Source of the DNA: Zanthoxylum bungeanum
Taxonomy: Eukaryota; Streptophyta; Magnoliopsida; Sapindales; Rutaceae
NCBI GenBank assembly: GCA_019454045.1
Contig: SKCR01033452.1
Coordinates: 1-64,000 of the forward strand
DNA length: 64,000 bases
Direction of reading: 5' to 3'
Part shown: in pieces, positions 35,864-47,623 of the stretch
Position numbering within the stretch: position 1 is the stretch's first letter
How the letters are laid out: the number at the start of each line of letters is the position of its first letter
The notes under the pieces: model-generated
What the model saw: the letters and a program-made list of their open reading frames with translations, nothing else
Databases searched by the model: none
Told to the model about the DNA's origin: nothing
Position numbers and translations under genes: made by a program

Positions 35864-38130
35864 AATGTTGCAAGCATGAAAAATGTAGGGCTTAAAATTT
35901 GGGTAAATGTTTGTTGAGCATGATTTGAATAAATTGCTTGTTTGAGTATGCTTATAACATGTTTAAATTCATTTGGTTGGACTAATTTGACGAAAATTGA
36001 TTTGGAATAATTTCCCCAATTTATTCACCTTGGCCGAATGATGTATGCAATTTTGGGATTGGATTTTTTGTTTTTTAATTCATTTGATGAGTTAGAATCG
36101 ATTAGGTTGATGTTAATTTGAATCGGATTGGATTGGATTTCGAATTGGACAAAAACCCCAAAATCTTTGAGTTGGCCGAATGTACTATGCCCTAATGTCT
36201 TGGTAATTTTGATTTTGATAATTGGATGTATTGGAAATCATTCGGGATATGTATTAATGTCGATTGCGGATTAATTGGATTGAAACCGAATTGGACATGA
36301 ATCACTCCCTTGGCCGAGACCTTTAAGCATGTAGATGGGTTTGATTTTTCAATTTGTGTGTTGGACATATGATAATGAATCAAGCATGATTAATTGGACT
36401 AATATGGTGTTTTAGAAATGTTGATTTAGTTGATTGATCATGTAATACACTTTGGTAATTAAATTGGAAAGTTGGATTTTTGAATTTAATTATTTGGGCC
36501 TAATTTTGGAAATTGGATTTAAATGTTGTATTTGGGCCAATTGGGCTTGATTTATCAAGTTTGGTTTAGGCCAAATGGATTGGATCCAATTGGGCCCAAA
36601 ACCTTGACCATAAAGCCCAAATGCGACTTAATGAACCTTTAATGTTCAATTGGGCCTAATGGGCCAAGATTGATTTATGGGCTTATGGGGTAAATCCCGG
36701 ATTGGACTTTGGTTATCGGTTTGACCCGAGTTGACCAAAAGTCCACGCCTTAAGAAATCAATCAAAAGCCCATTGGACTTTAATTGAATTGACGTTGGAC
36801 GTTAATCGGTCTTTGAGACGCGTTACGATTAGATTTGGAATTTAAATCGTAAAAGGTTTATTAAATAAAAGTGTAATATTTAATTTGGAATTGAATAGTG
36901 AATTAGTATTAAATACATGTTAAATTAGATTTAATGATGTAGTTTAATTTAATTCATGAATTCGTACTTTAAGTACTTATTCGCAAAAACGAGTTTGACT
37001 CGAACAAAATCAAATCGTTGTTTGAACATTGGATGATCACTTAATTATCAGATTAATTAATTTGATTGATTGATTGATAGCATGCTTATGTGTGTGAATA
37101 CGGGTTGTGTTGAATGAATAATGTATATCGGATGGATATTAGTCGGGTGGGCAATTTTAGAAATTGTTGTAATAAATTCGATTTATTAAATTGGACCTGC
37201 GTGTCCAGCCTTATCACCTTCTTTCTCTTTGTATTCTCTTCTCACCTATTCCCCTCTATGTATATGAGGTTTCTTTAGAAGTGTAGTGTAACGGGTAGAA
37301 GTAGTACAAGTGCTAGCTTGAGTGAGAAAGGGAGAGATTTGATCTAGGATCAATGTGTTAAGTATCCATCCGCATATCATTATTATTTATTTTCATACTC
37401 GCTTTATTATGTATTTAGAATGCATGTTTAAGGGTGTATGATGATGAGACCTTAACAAAGATAATTAAATTGGTAGCCAATTTGCACGCGAAAAACCCTC
37501 GATTAAATATCAAGCGTTTATTTTCCTTCCATTGAGTGATTCTTACTCAAGATCCGAGATTGGCAGGGGTTGTTGGCCAAAGTCAAGCCCTTGTCCGTCC
37601 AAAGATGTGTTTTAATCACGAGGCTTTGTTCCATATCGGTGTCGTGTCCAAGTTGTGGTTTGTTGGCCAAAGTCAAGACCACTTCTTGTCCATTGACATT
37701 GATTACGAAGCTTCCATGTCAATGGGTCCGCGCTTGACTGGGATCACTAGGTTTGTTGTGCCAAAGCCAAGGCCTAGTTGATTCAGAGGAAAAAGGTTAG
37801 GGTATACATTCGATGTATAGGCATATATAAGATATATGTTTGGGACTTGGATGTCCACCTACTGGATCTAGGAGTTGGATGAGATCCAATTGATCTTCGA
37901 GATCTACCTAGTTAATTATCATACAATTTGTTGGCCAAAGTCAAGATTGTGTGATATTTAACGGGATCCTAGCCCACTAGGAAACACGGTTTCCCGAGTA
38001 CTCGACAGAGGGTTAGAGGCTCGACGAAAAAAATAGTGGGAGGCAAGTATTGAATTTGCAACATTCGTTCGAATACTCGCTAAACACGCTCATTTTATTT
38101 TACTCGTCATATTAATCAAAAGTATTAGTT
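35864..38130 (+). other. C2 untranslated leader
   Basis: Collinear with the C1 leader: TTGGGCC-rich part (36490-36790), pyrimidine block (37205-37260), four GCCAAAG motifs (37575, 37665, 37760, 37933) and the double hairpin at 37968-37993. It is better conserved against C1 and C3 than the C2 polyprotein region. The 81-codon open frame at 37536-37781 spans the repeat motifs and is not kept in C1 or C3. Confidence 0.8.
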
Positions 38131-38460
38131 GGACTAATATTTTATGTTGTTTTTAAATATATATATAGTTGGACTATATACAAACTCATTCAATATATAG
38201 TTGATTTTATAATTGGATTATAGTAATCAATATAATTGAATTAAAATGATAGTTGATTTTATAATTAGATTATAGTAATCAATATTAAAATTATAGTTGA
38301 TTAAATAATGGATTATTGTAATCATTATAATAAATAGTACCTTATTAAATTGATTAAATAGTTGGACTATTGAAATCAAGAAAGAATTGAAAAGTTGAAT
38401 ATTTAAATATATTGGATTAAAGCTTTAAATGATTTAATTTTCAATTGGGAATTAATAATA
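38131..38460 (+). repeat. C2 amplified palindrome segment replacing the gag start
   Basis: This AT-rich stretch has several copies of a 35-50 bp unit derived from the short palindrome before gag. Examples are stem TATATAGT with loop TGG (38162-38180), stem TATAAT with TGG (38208-38222), and the same stem with TAG near 38260. The gag ATG expected here is gone. Confidence 0.75.
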
Positions 38461-41400
38461 GGTTAATTTATTTGATAAAATAACTTATTATGACTAAGCC
38501 CATTATTAAGCAAATAGTAGAGCATAAAGTCTTTGGAAGATTTATGTGATGATGACTTTAGTGCTTAATTAATATACTTATAATAAATCTATCTTTAGAT
38601 TTAAAAGTATTAAAATTGCAATTAATAATTCTTGGATAATTAATTGACTATTCTAGTGGAGAAAAGTCAAAGTTTGCAATTGGGCATATAGCACAAGGTG
38701 CATATCATTTCGATATTCTAAAACCCAAGGCTTGGCCAAAGGTTTGTGAAATATTGAAAAGATAATTGACATATCCCAAAGTGACTACCATTTGGATATG
38801 GAAGACACGAAGGAATTAAAGATAGGGCGAGGCTCTAACTTTAAAAATATTTGTCAAAGTTATGTTTACTACTAGTATTGAAATTGGATTTTAAATACTT
38901 AGTGTGGTACATAATATATATATGTATTGACGTTCAGAATCCGCTGTGAGCTGGATACTGGCTTCAAGCCGAGATTTCTCTGCGAATTGGAAACGGGACG
39001 AAAGTCGCTGTTTCGACCGTAGATACCTAAGTTTAGGAACTACCCTTTGGGTATGTACTTAAATTAGGAATGTTATAATGTAACTAGTTTGACTAGAGAC
39101 ATTATCTCTATATCAGTGTTTAATCCGATGCGGATAAAACCTTTATATTCTAGAACACTAAAGTGTTTCATTATATAAAGATGATACTGAGATAAATACA
39201 TTGGATGTAAATAACAGAATTTTATTTTGAATATAATAAAATCTCAAACATATAAAATGACAAATAAATAGCTTAAATTGATTTGATCAATGGAGACTTA
39301 TATGTGGCATTGTTGTCTAGGACACAATTAAACAAGACTTGTATATCCACCCCTTAAGAGAGTGGGTACTGGACTGATTTGACTATTCAAATAAGGTCTA
39401 CGAATCTAGTTTATTAGGTTAAATACCTAAAATACTATTTACTTGGTAATAGTAAAAGGGCCACCGATCTGTTAGCCCTATTCATGGTGAATTAAGTGGG
39501 CCCATATCTAGCTAGGCTAGATGTGAACATGAATATTTCGTGACCTTAACGGATGTAGCATCACGTTGTGGTTATGTGTTTCTTTTGAAGAACACAGATC
39601 GGAAACTTTTGAAGTTTCGACACGAAGAAAACAAACGATCGGCTATAGTGTTATTCCGCCACGGTAAGACCGAAATGGAAAATACTTAGCAGTAGTAGTT
39701 TCATATATAAATGAAAGAGTACGGTGTTCTTTCATGTGAGGACTCCTCCCGAGACACGTCAGTTAGACGGTGTGTCCGAACTAAAACCGAATTTTGTTGG
39801 ACATAATAAGGTTTATCACGAGTCGCTCTGAGCTACTATTTCCTTCAAACAGGATATGTATTAACAGTGCAAAACTTATTTAGAATAAATTTCCATATAA
39901 ATCTGTTTGACAGATATCATATAGGATATGAACAGGGAAGAAACGAGGTTTCTCATTCCTGATAATTTGGGTATGCGAGGCATAGCGTTTGGATGATACC
40001 AAACTAAGGACCCAAATTGGATAAGTGCCAATATAAGTTATCCTAAGGGAAACCTTAAATATAGTACTTATAAATCCCACAAGAGAACAATGTAATTGTT
40101 GCTCACCATGCGGTTTTCCTGAGAGGAATACCGATATGCAGTGGTCAGTGGGAGGATAGTGATACTCGATGAAAATCGGAGTAATACTGTTCAAGGCACG
40201 AAGTCCTTAATGGAACACAAATAGTTCATCTATGATAAAACTATACCATTAATCTTCAAATACACAAGAAACTAGTAGATCGGATAGAGTCAGAAAACAA
40301 CCTAGGGTATGGGTTTCTGATCTAACCTCATAAAGATGTTAATCTTATGGAGGTGTACCATCCGACTACGTTATGAGGAAGTAATACGAGGTATGACTCC
40401 CTGTTATGGCAAAGTGCCATGAGTCCGAAATGGATTCCATGTATAACAACTATGTTTGGATACTAGTTGTTGTACCACAAGGCATTGTGCCTATGGTACA
40501 TTAAACGTCTTCAAGGAAGACATACATGGATGGCAACATGCCAACGTACAAAGCTAGGCTTTTGACGGAAAGGTATCGTTATCAACATTGTGTTAATAAT
40601 GGTTCAACCTTTTACCTGTTGCCATGGTAAATCCATTTTGAAAATGCTTGAAAATTACTATATATTTCATTTATGAAATATGTCAGCTATAAATCAAAAT
40701 CGCTTTCCTGAAAAGGAAACCTTTTGGAGGATGTTTACAACATCCTGACGATTTTGTATAACCGACAAACCAGGTTTGCGGGTTATTCGATCCATGTTTG
40801 GATTGATGCAAGCATAAGGTTCTTGGAACTGTCGTTTTGAAATAATCATAATGGTTTATGATTTGACTCAAAACGAAATAATTCTTGTGTATATAAGGAG
40901 GTTAGTGGGAGAGCGCACTGACAGTGAAATTCCCATATTCCCATATAGCTATTGGTGAAAGCTTGGCTTTCATAAATATTCTTTCATTGAAATTCTCCGT
41001 AGACTTCTGGGGAGTAACAACCTTTATTCAAGGAATAAAGATCTACTGGGATAGATTTGGAGGTTGTTAACACTCTCTGGGAAATTGTACATTTAAAATG
41101 TACTTGATGGGGTGTCTCATACGCTTCGAGCATATGGAGTCACAATCGGGTCAATCCAAGTGATAGTCACTGGATTGAAGTTAAGAACATCTGTTAGTAT
41201 CTCTGAGAACTAAAGATGCTATCTTTTACTATGGAGAAGGAGAACTTGAAGTGACTGGGATCACTGCAGCAAGTTTCCAAACCATTAAATACTGCGGTAC
41301 TATAAAGTTTGAATAACGGGACAGTGAGCTGGAAATTCTCTTCCTAGCAGATAACTGTTGCCGAATAAACAACAAATGCGGATTATTGTTGCAGCTGAGG

Positions 41401-41705
41401 CAGCAATAGAAGCCATTTGGATCAAAAATAAATCTAATTAGATTAGATATAGTTCTGTTAGCAGCTGAGCTAGGCGTCAGCACAAGCTAAGGAATTAAAG
41501 GTCTCATCGACGATCCAGATATATACTTCTATATCATCTGATTCGTTCGGATCATACATCGTGGCGATGTGATGATCGTATAAATCGCGTCAAACGATAA
41601 TCGAACAAATCCGCTGACGAAAACCTTTCCTCAGCAATTTGAGCGAACCTTACATAGTTCGGGTGTAGGACACTCGAGTGACTGGCTATGTGCCAAGTGG
41701 GAGAT
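38461..41705 (+). pseudogene. C2 gag-pol relic
   Basis: Alignable by eye to the C1/C3 polyprotein but broken every few dozen bases. Recognisable points are the pre-integrase LWHC-LGH words (39300-39330), integrase blocks at 39480-39560 and 39740-39800, the pol block near 40380-40520, the YKARL-like block at 40545-40570 and the RNase H relic at 41240-41480. No YVDD survives that I can read. It cannot code for anything. A polypurine tract (CCAAGTGGGAGAT) precedes the 3' LTR at 41693-41705. Confidence 0.8.
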
Positions 41706-43725
41706 TGTTGGATAATATGACCCATAGCGTCACTATTTGCACAGAACATTGTGTTGCTGTGGCAAATTAACTATGTAACAAGGAAATTGCACTCTCGTCA
41801 TTTGTGATTAGATCACCATAGATATATAAATGAAGAGAGGTCCCTATGATTAGTTCCTAGATTGAGATGATATGAGACAGTATCAGTCCACGAAGGATTA
41901 ATCATTAAATATCCCTAGCCGTAGTATTATCGAGACTGGACATCGATAATGCGGAATAGGCTAGTATTGCACTTGTGCGCGTTGTGAGGGCACAACGACA
42001 TAGTTCTCATATATATAAGTATTGGATACTTATGCAAGTGCGATAGGAGGTCGTGTTTCACCGATGGTACGGGAAACAGCTTCGCTCTGGATAGACCCCT
42101 CGGAATCCCATTGGTATTATGACTATGTGTCTATGGGAGGCCGAAATCAAGGTAGGTGTGTATAGTCTTAACCTGAGACTTGCATCGCTAATACTCACGA
42201 TAATCGGTAGACTTTGGTCTTTTTGGTGGTACAGGGCTTTAACCGGTTTGCGTACACCACTTCTGGGTTTATCAGAGAGTCGTAGTGTATTGGGTGTGAT
42301 GTCGAGACGGAAGTATCACTTCAGTCATATTGGAGATGATGTCACGCAGGATACGGTATTAGTGCTCTTAAGTGATGCGCATCCAATCGTGATATTATGA
42401 CCAGGTCATGAATATCCGATTATAGAGAGTTACCATACATCCGACATGTGTTTCGGACGGGGCAGACACTTATCCAGCCCCAGCCCTAGCACGTGACTAT
42501 CCGATACTGGGCCGATATGCACAATACATTAGTATACTACGCTTGATACAGATCTAATATTCTTAAATGGATATGTCCGGAGAATTGGGTAGACTTGGTG
42601 CTTTGCTAGGAGTCGACCTTGTCTCGTAAATCGGTAGAACGTAGTACTTGGTACGTACGTGATTCGGATACTCCGACGACCGTATTTACTACCAGATTAT
42701 CCGGGGATCTCATGGGTCGCTTCCCGATAATCCACCGATGACGCACAACTCGCACTCTTGAATAATCTGGGATTATACAGAAGAGAGAGAAAATTAATCT
42801 AGGATTAATAACGGAGATGTTTTATCCGGGATAAAATGTCGTCTAAAGAGAGAGAACGATTAATTCGGAATTAATCGATGTATTAATATATTCGATATAT
42901 TAGACGAAATTAGATTTCGACGCGGAATTAAAATCAGATTTTAATTCGGGCAAACGAGTTAATTTAGAATTAATTCGTTAGCGACGTAAATAATAATTTC
43001 GCCAGGCGCAATTATTTATTTAAATTCGATTGAATTAACGTCGCGACGTAAGCTCGGTATTTCGGAAATATCGAACCCGAACGCGTGAGTGCACGTGGGC
43101 CCACTTTCATTTGGAAACGTGTGGGGCCCACATGACACGTGTCATTCTAATGCTTTGCATGTAGATTGTGTACATTGCACTCAATGTCATTGCATGGAGT
43201 TTGAGTGTTTGACACTCTAAGCCATTGCATGTTATGTGTCATAATTTTATTATTAATTTAATGAAAATTATGGCATAAATATAAATTGTTTTTTTGGTAA
43301 ATGATTTCAACTTAATACACAAAACTTCTTCTCTCTCAAACTCTCTCTTCTCTCACGCCCAAATGAAGGAATTGTTCACTGGTTTGGAACCAGAAATGGC
43401 GTGAACAAAGGGAAGCCAAGAGTGGTTTCTCATGGTGAGAAATCAAGTGCTAGCACCCTTCAAGTCTTGCGAAGGTGGTAGGGAGGTTCGACCATGAGGC
43501 GGGACTCATCCGATGGAGTTTGGAGCTTCGTTTTGAGACCCGAAACTGCCTAGACAGTGAGCATGGACTGGTTGCAGTAAGCTTACCAAGGCAGTGCGTT
43601 TTTGGGCATGATTCGTCTTCAAATCGACATAACCGATCAATGTAAGTATTCCGCTATCTTCATTGGTGTATTCACGCATGTTTTCATGTCTTGATTTGAT
43701 CTTGGGACCTTAGAAAATTTCAACA
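41706..43725 (+). repeat. C2 3' LTR
   Basis: TGTTGGATAATATG to TTTCAACA, nearly identical to 33827-35848. The palindrome run is at about 42762-43075. Confidence 0.95.
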
Positions 43726-43730
43726 ATTCC

Positions 43731-44610
43731 CATGCTACAATCGGTGAAAGCTTGGCTTTCATTAAAATTCTCCATGAAAGACCTGGGAGAAACAGACTTT
43801 ATTCTGGGAATAAGGATCTATCGAGATAGATCTAGAAAGCTTATTGGACTCTCCCAGAGCTCGTACATTGACAAAGTGTTGAAGATATTCAACAAGGATC
43901 AGTCCAAGAATGGGCTGCTTCTGGTGTCATATGACGTCTCTCTATCTAAGAACATGTGTTCTAAAACTAAAGATGAGAGAGATGTAATGAGTCGGATCAT
44001 GTATGCTTCCGCAGTTGGATCGATCATGTACGCCATGATATGTATGCGACCTGATGTCTCGTATTCTTTGAGCATGTGCAGTCGCTATCAGGCCGATCCA
44101 GGTGATGGTCACTGTATTGCTGTTAAGAACATCCTTAAGTATCTTAGACGAACTAAGGATGCTTTCTTAGTGTATGGGGATAGAGAACTTGAGGTGACTG
44201 GGTTCACCGATGCAAGTTTCCAAACCGATAAGGACGACTATAAGTCGCAATTAGGGTACATATTTTGTTTAAACAACGGAGCAGTGAGCTGGAAATCTTC
44301 CAAGCAAAATATTGTTTCTGATTCAACAACAGAAATGGAATATATTACTGCAGCTGACGCCGTACCTTTGTATTGTGACAATAACGGGGCTATAGCACAT
44401 GCTACGAAACTGCGGTCTCATCAACGATCAAAACATGTACTTCGATGTTTCCATCTGATTTGTGAGATCGTACATCGTGGCGATGTGAAGATCGAAAAGA
44501 TCGCTTCAGATGACAACATTGCAGATCTGCTGACGAAAGATATTTCTCAGCAAAAGTTTGAGCGACATGTACATAGTTCAGGTGTTAGATACTTAAGTGA
44601 TTGGCTATGA
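43731..44610 (+). pseudogene. C1 reverse transcriptase end and RNase H
   Basis: This is the longest open stretch of C1. It resumes right after the C2 duplication with the thumb/connection region (SMKDLGETDFILGIRIYRDR and so on) and continues into RNase H: FTDASFQTDKDD near 44204, SWKSSKQ near 44290, STTEMEYITAA near 44320. An in-frame deletion of roughly 25 codons at about 44357, relative to C3 (62938-63018), removes the segment between the AAD/AAE motif and VPLY. The C-terminal SKHV and DNIADLLTK motifs remain. RNase H removes the RNA strand during cDNA synthesis; this copy is probably inactive. Confidence 0.9.
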
Positions 44611-44624
44611 GCCAAGTGGGAGAT
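44611..44624 (+). promoter_or_regulatory. C1 polypurine tract
   Basis: GCCAAGTGGGAGAT directly before the 3' LTR. The same tract precedes the 3' LTRs of C2 (to 41705) and C3 (to 63275). Confidence 0.85.
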
Positions 44625-46423
44625 TGTTGGACAATTATGACCAATAACATCACTATTTGTAAAAGACATGGTGTTTTTGTACAAATTAACTATGTGAAAA
44701 AGGAAATTGCTATTTTATCATTTTTTTTATTGGATTACTTGCATATATAAATGATAAAAGTCCATATGGTTAAATCAGATTAATAAGACATGAGACAGTA
44801 TTAATCCAAGAATGGTTTAATCATTAAATATCCCTAGTCGTAGTATTATCGAGATTGGACATCGATAATGCGGAATAGACTAGTATTACACTTGTGCGTT
44901 ATGGAAGCTTAACGACATAGTTCTCATATATTTAAGTATTGGATACTTATGCAAGTGTGATAAGAGGTTCTATTAGCCGTTGGACCGGGAACAACTTCGT
45001 TCTGGATAGACCCCTCAGATTCCCATTGGTATTATGACTATGTGTCTATGGGAATCCGAATCAGGGTAGGTATATGTGATCTTTAACCTGAGACTTGGAT
45101 CGCTAATACTTGCGAGAATCAATATACTTTGATTTTGGTCGTCCAGAGCTTTAATAGGTTCTGTGTAGGCCTCTGCTGGGTTTATTGAGAATCGTAGTGT
45201 ATTGGGTGTGATGTCAAGATGGGAGTATCACTTCACTCATATGGAGATGATGATCACACACGATACGGTACTAGTACTCTTAAATACTGCAGCTATCGGG
45301 ATAGTATGACTAGGACATGATTATCCGATTACAGAGACTAGTCACGCGGGATCCGATATATGTTTTGTACGGGGCAGACACAGGGCCAGCCCAAGGACTA
45401 GCATGTGACATCCGATACTGGATCGTATTACGCAATACTTAGTATACTACGCCTGATATAAATTATATATTCCTCGTTGAATATTTCTGGAGAATTGGGT
45501 AGGCATGGTGCTTTACTAGAAGCCAATTATGTCTTGTAAATCAGTGAGAATGTGGTACATGGTAAGCACGTGTTCGGATAGTCCGATGACCGTATTTACT
45601 GCCAACATATCCAGGAATCTCTTGGGTCACTTCCCAAAGATTCACCAATGATATTTGACTCGAACAGAATTAATCTCGGATTAATTATGAGAGAGAAAAT
45701 TAATCTGGGATTAATTACAGAAATAATTTATCTGGGATTAAATTCGTCTAGAAGAGAGAGCGCGATTAATTTAGAATTAATCGATTAAATAATATATTGG
45801 ATATATGAATTGAAATTGGATTTCAATGGGAAATTAAAATTAGATTTTAATTCGGGCGAACGAATTAATTTGGAATTAATTCGTAAGCGACTATCGTAAT
45901 AATTTTTCTAGGCATTATTATTTAATTAAATTGGATTTAATAATGTCGCGACGGAAAATTCGTTTAATCGGATTAAATGAACCCGGGCCCAAAGTGTGTT
46001 GTGTAAGCCAACTAAATTTTGATTTTAAAGTTGTGGGACCTACTTTACTTACATCAACATTTTGACATGTGATGGAAGTAATTGGAATAGTGAATTGGAT
46101 TCATTAAACTCACACACCAACCAACTTTGGTAACTATTCACCATCTCTTCTCTCTTCTCCTTGCTAATGCCGATTGCTTCTCTTCCCTAAGGGAAAATTT
46201 TTCCTTCAAAATTTTCTTAAGCTAGCACTTAAAAGAGTTGAACAAGGTGTTAGGGAAACTCACCCAAAGAGTTTGGAACTCATTTTCAAAGCTTGGAGCT
46301 TCTACATCCAAAGAAAGTTTTGAATTTTCCAACCTATCAATGTAAATATTTTGTAACTTATCTTGATTTATTCACACTTTAATCTTGTTTAGAGATCCTT
46401 GGAATGTCTTAGAGACACTAACA
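44625..46423 (+). repeat. C1 3' LTR
   Basis: TGTTGGACAATTATG to ACACTAACA, followed by CTTCG. Collinear with 26887-28633, plus an extra segment of about 50 bp near 46080-46125. Confidence 0.95.
45668..45977 (+). repeat. Array of three-base-loop palindromes in the C1 3' LTR
   Basis: Ten palindromes in 310 bp, nine of them perfect. They are 45668-45686 (stem AATTAATC, loop TCG), 45698-45716 (AATTAATC, TGG), an imperfect TTTATC near 45727, 45763-45783 (CGATTAATT, TAG), 45792-45806 (ATATAT, TGG), 45809-45827 (ATTGAAAT, TGG), 45832-45852 (AATTAAAAT, TAG), 45860-45884 (ACGAATTAATT, TGG), 45925-45941 (ATTAAAT, TGG) and 45963-45977 (TTTAAT, CGG). Counterparts lie at 27930-28239, 34885-35196, 42762-43075 and 50636-50923. 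Function unknown. Confidence 0.9.
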
Positions 46424-46673
46424 CTTCGACCCATGATCCGTCCTCATTCTCTAGGCTCTTTGCTCGTCCTCATTCTCGAGGTTGTTCTCCATTCTCGGAG
46501 TTCTTCGTCATCACCGCCTTTTCTTCAAAGCCTGCGAATACAAAATAAATTTTTTTTGTATGTGACGTTTATACATGTATGCGTGCATTCATTCCTACTC
46601 TGATGGGGTTTCTTTGTCCTATTGGCTTGATGTTATCCTTGGTTAAGCCTTCCTTGCGCTCTTTGGTGCCCTT

Positions 46674-46931
46674 TTGCTTATAAAAAGCTTTGGACGCCCT
46701 ATTGGCCTGCTTACTGTTTCCTTCTTCCCATTCTCCTCCGGTGATTGCTCAGTTCTCTTTGGTCCCATGGCTCAAGATCTCGTTGTGTCCCTTATTCACG
46801 GGGTGGTAGATTTGTCATCCCCAGACCTGGCTCAGCTTTCTGCTCTCCGCTACATTCATCAGATTAATATGGATTATGCCTTTTTGAAAGCGGCCTCATC
46901 CTTTTGGGATACTGAAAATGATGTCTTCTGA
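46674..46931 (+). CDS. Antisense ORF of element D, copy 1 (fragment)
   Basis: 85 codons on the strand opposite to the D polymerase, between integrase remnant and 3' LTR. The C-terminal part reads LSALRYIHQINMDYAFLKAA and then SSFWDTENDVF before a TGA. The pattern of a helical segment followed by Phe-Trp-Asp-x-x-x-x-Val-Phe resembles the N-terminal part of plant-mobile-domain/DUF7745-type proteins, which antisense ORFs of TAT elements are known to encode. In those proteins the sequence continues into a Phe-Gly/Cys-Pro-Thr stretch; here it stops, so this is a truncated end or a first exon. The reading frame upstream of the ATG is also open for some codons. Family assignment is inference from memory of the motif. 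Confidence 0.4.
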   Translation: MLIKSFGRPIGLLTVSFFPFSSGDCSVLFGPMAQDLVVSLIHGVVDLSSPDLAQLSALRYIHQINMDYAFLKAASSFWDTENDVF

Positions 46932-47365
46932 TTCCTAGATTTTGAAATAAGCTCTCTTCCTAGATTTTAAAAATCATGTCTTCCAATTCCTGAATCTTTC
47001 CTTGTTTTACAGGTTTGCTCTATCTTTTGTCTAAGCTGTCCTTTCAGATTTTCAACTTAGCGGATTGCTCTATCTTGCCTGAGTCACCTTTTCAGGTTTT
47101 CAACTCAGCGAGCTAATTTTTTTTTCAGATCTGTCCTCATTATCGAGGCTCATTGATCATCCTCATTCCCGAGGTTGTTCTCCATTCCCGGAGTTCTTCG
47201 TCCTCGCCGCCTTTTCTTCAAAGCCTGCGAATACAAAACAAAAATTTTTGTATGTGACGTTTATGCATGTATGTGTGGATTCATTCCTACTCTGATGGGG
47301 TTTCTTTGTCCTATTGGCTTGATGTTATCCTTGGTTAGGCCTTCCTTGAGCTCTTTGGTGCCCTT

Positions 47366-47623
47366 TTGCTTATAAAAAGCTTTGGACGCCCTATTGGCCT
47401 GCTTACTGTTTCCTTCTGCCCATTCTCCTCCGGTGATTGCTCAGTTCTCTTTGGTCCCATAGCTCAAGATCTCGTTGTGTCTCTTATTCACGGGGTGGTA
47501 GATTTGTCATCCCCAGACCTGGCTCAGCTTTCTGCTCTCCGCTACATTCATCAGATTAATATGGATTATGCCTTTTTGAAAGCGGCCTCATCCTTTTGGG
47601 ATACTGAAAATGATGTCTTCTGA
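47366..47623 (+). CDS. Antisense ORF of element D, copy 2 (fragment)
   Basis: Same 85-codon frame as copy 1, 692 bp downstream, with two residue changes (Phe to Cys in the N-terminal third, Met to Ile before AQDLVV) and no stop gained. The frame survived in both copies, but the duplication may simply be young. The same caveats apply as for copy 1. Confidence 0.4.
   Translation: MLIKSFGRPIGLLTVSFCPFSSGDCSVLFGPIAQDLVVSLIHGVVDLSSPDLAQLSALRYIHQINMDYAFLKAASSFWDTENDVF

Larger units (their letters stand above)
33827..43725 (+). mobile_element. Ty1/copia retrotransposon C2, young LTRs with decayed interior
   Basis: LTRs of 2,022 bp (33827-35848) and 2,020 bp (41706-43725) with a perfect ATTCC duplication (33822-33826 and 43726-43730) in the C1 reverse transcriptase. 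By eye the LTRs differ at only about a dozen places, including two 3-base indels. The interior of 5.86 kb is close to full length, but its polyprotein region has many indels and stops. Confidence 0.95.
26887..46423 (+). mobile_element. Ty1/copia retrotransposon C1, split by C2
   Basis: LTRs at 26887-28633 and 44625-46423, with a perfect 5-bp duplication CTTCG (26882-26886 and 46424-46428) inside the minisatellite of D. The interior of about 6.1 kb is interrupted by C2 at 33827-43725. Gag and pol are recognisable throughout but carry stops and frameshifts. The 3' LTR is about 50 bp longer than the 5' LTR because of a segment near 46080-46125. Confidence 0.95.

Noticed and set aside
26887..46423. 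C1 and C2 as a tandem pair and not nested elements
   Set aside because: Exact ATTCC and CTTCG duplications at both boundaries and the split reverse transcriptase show a clean nested insertion.
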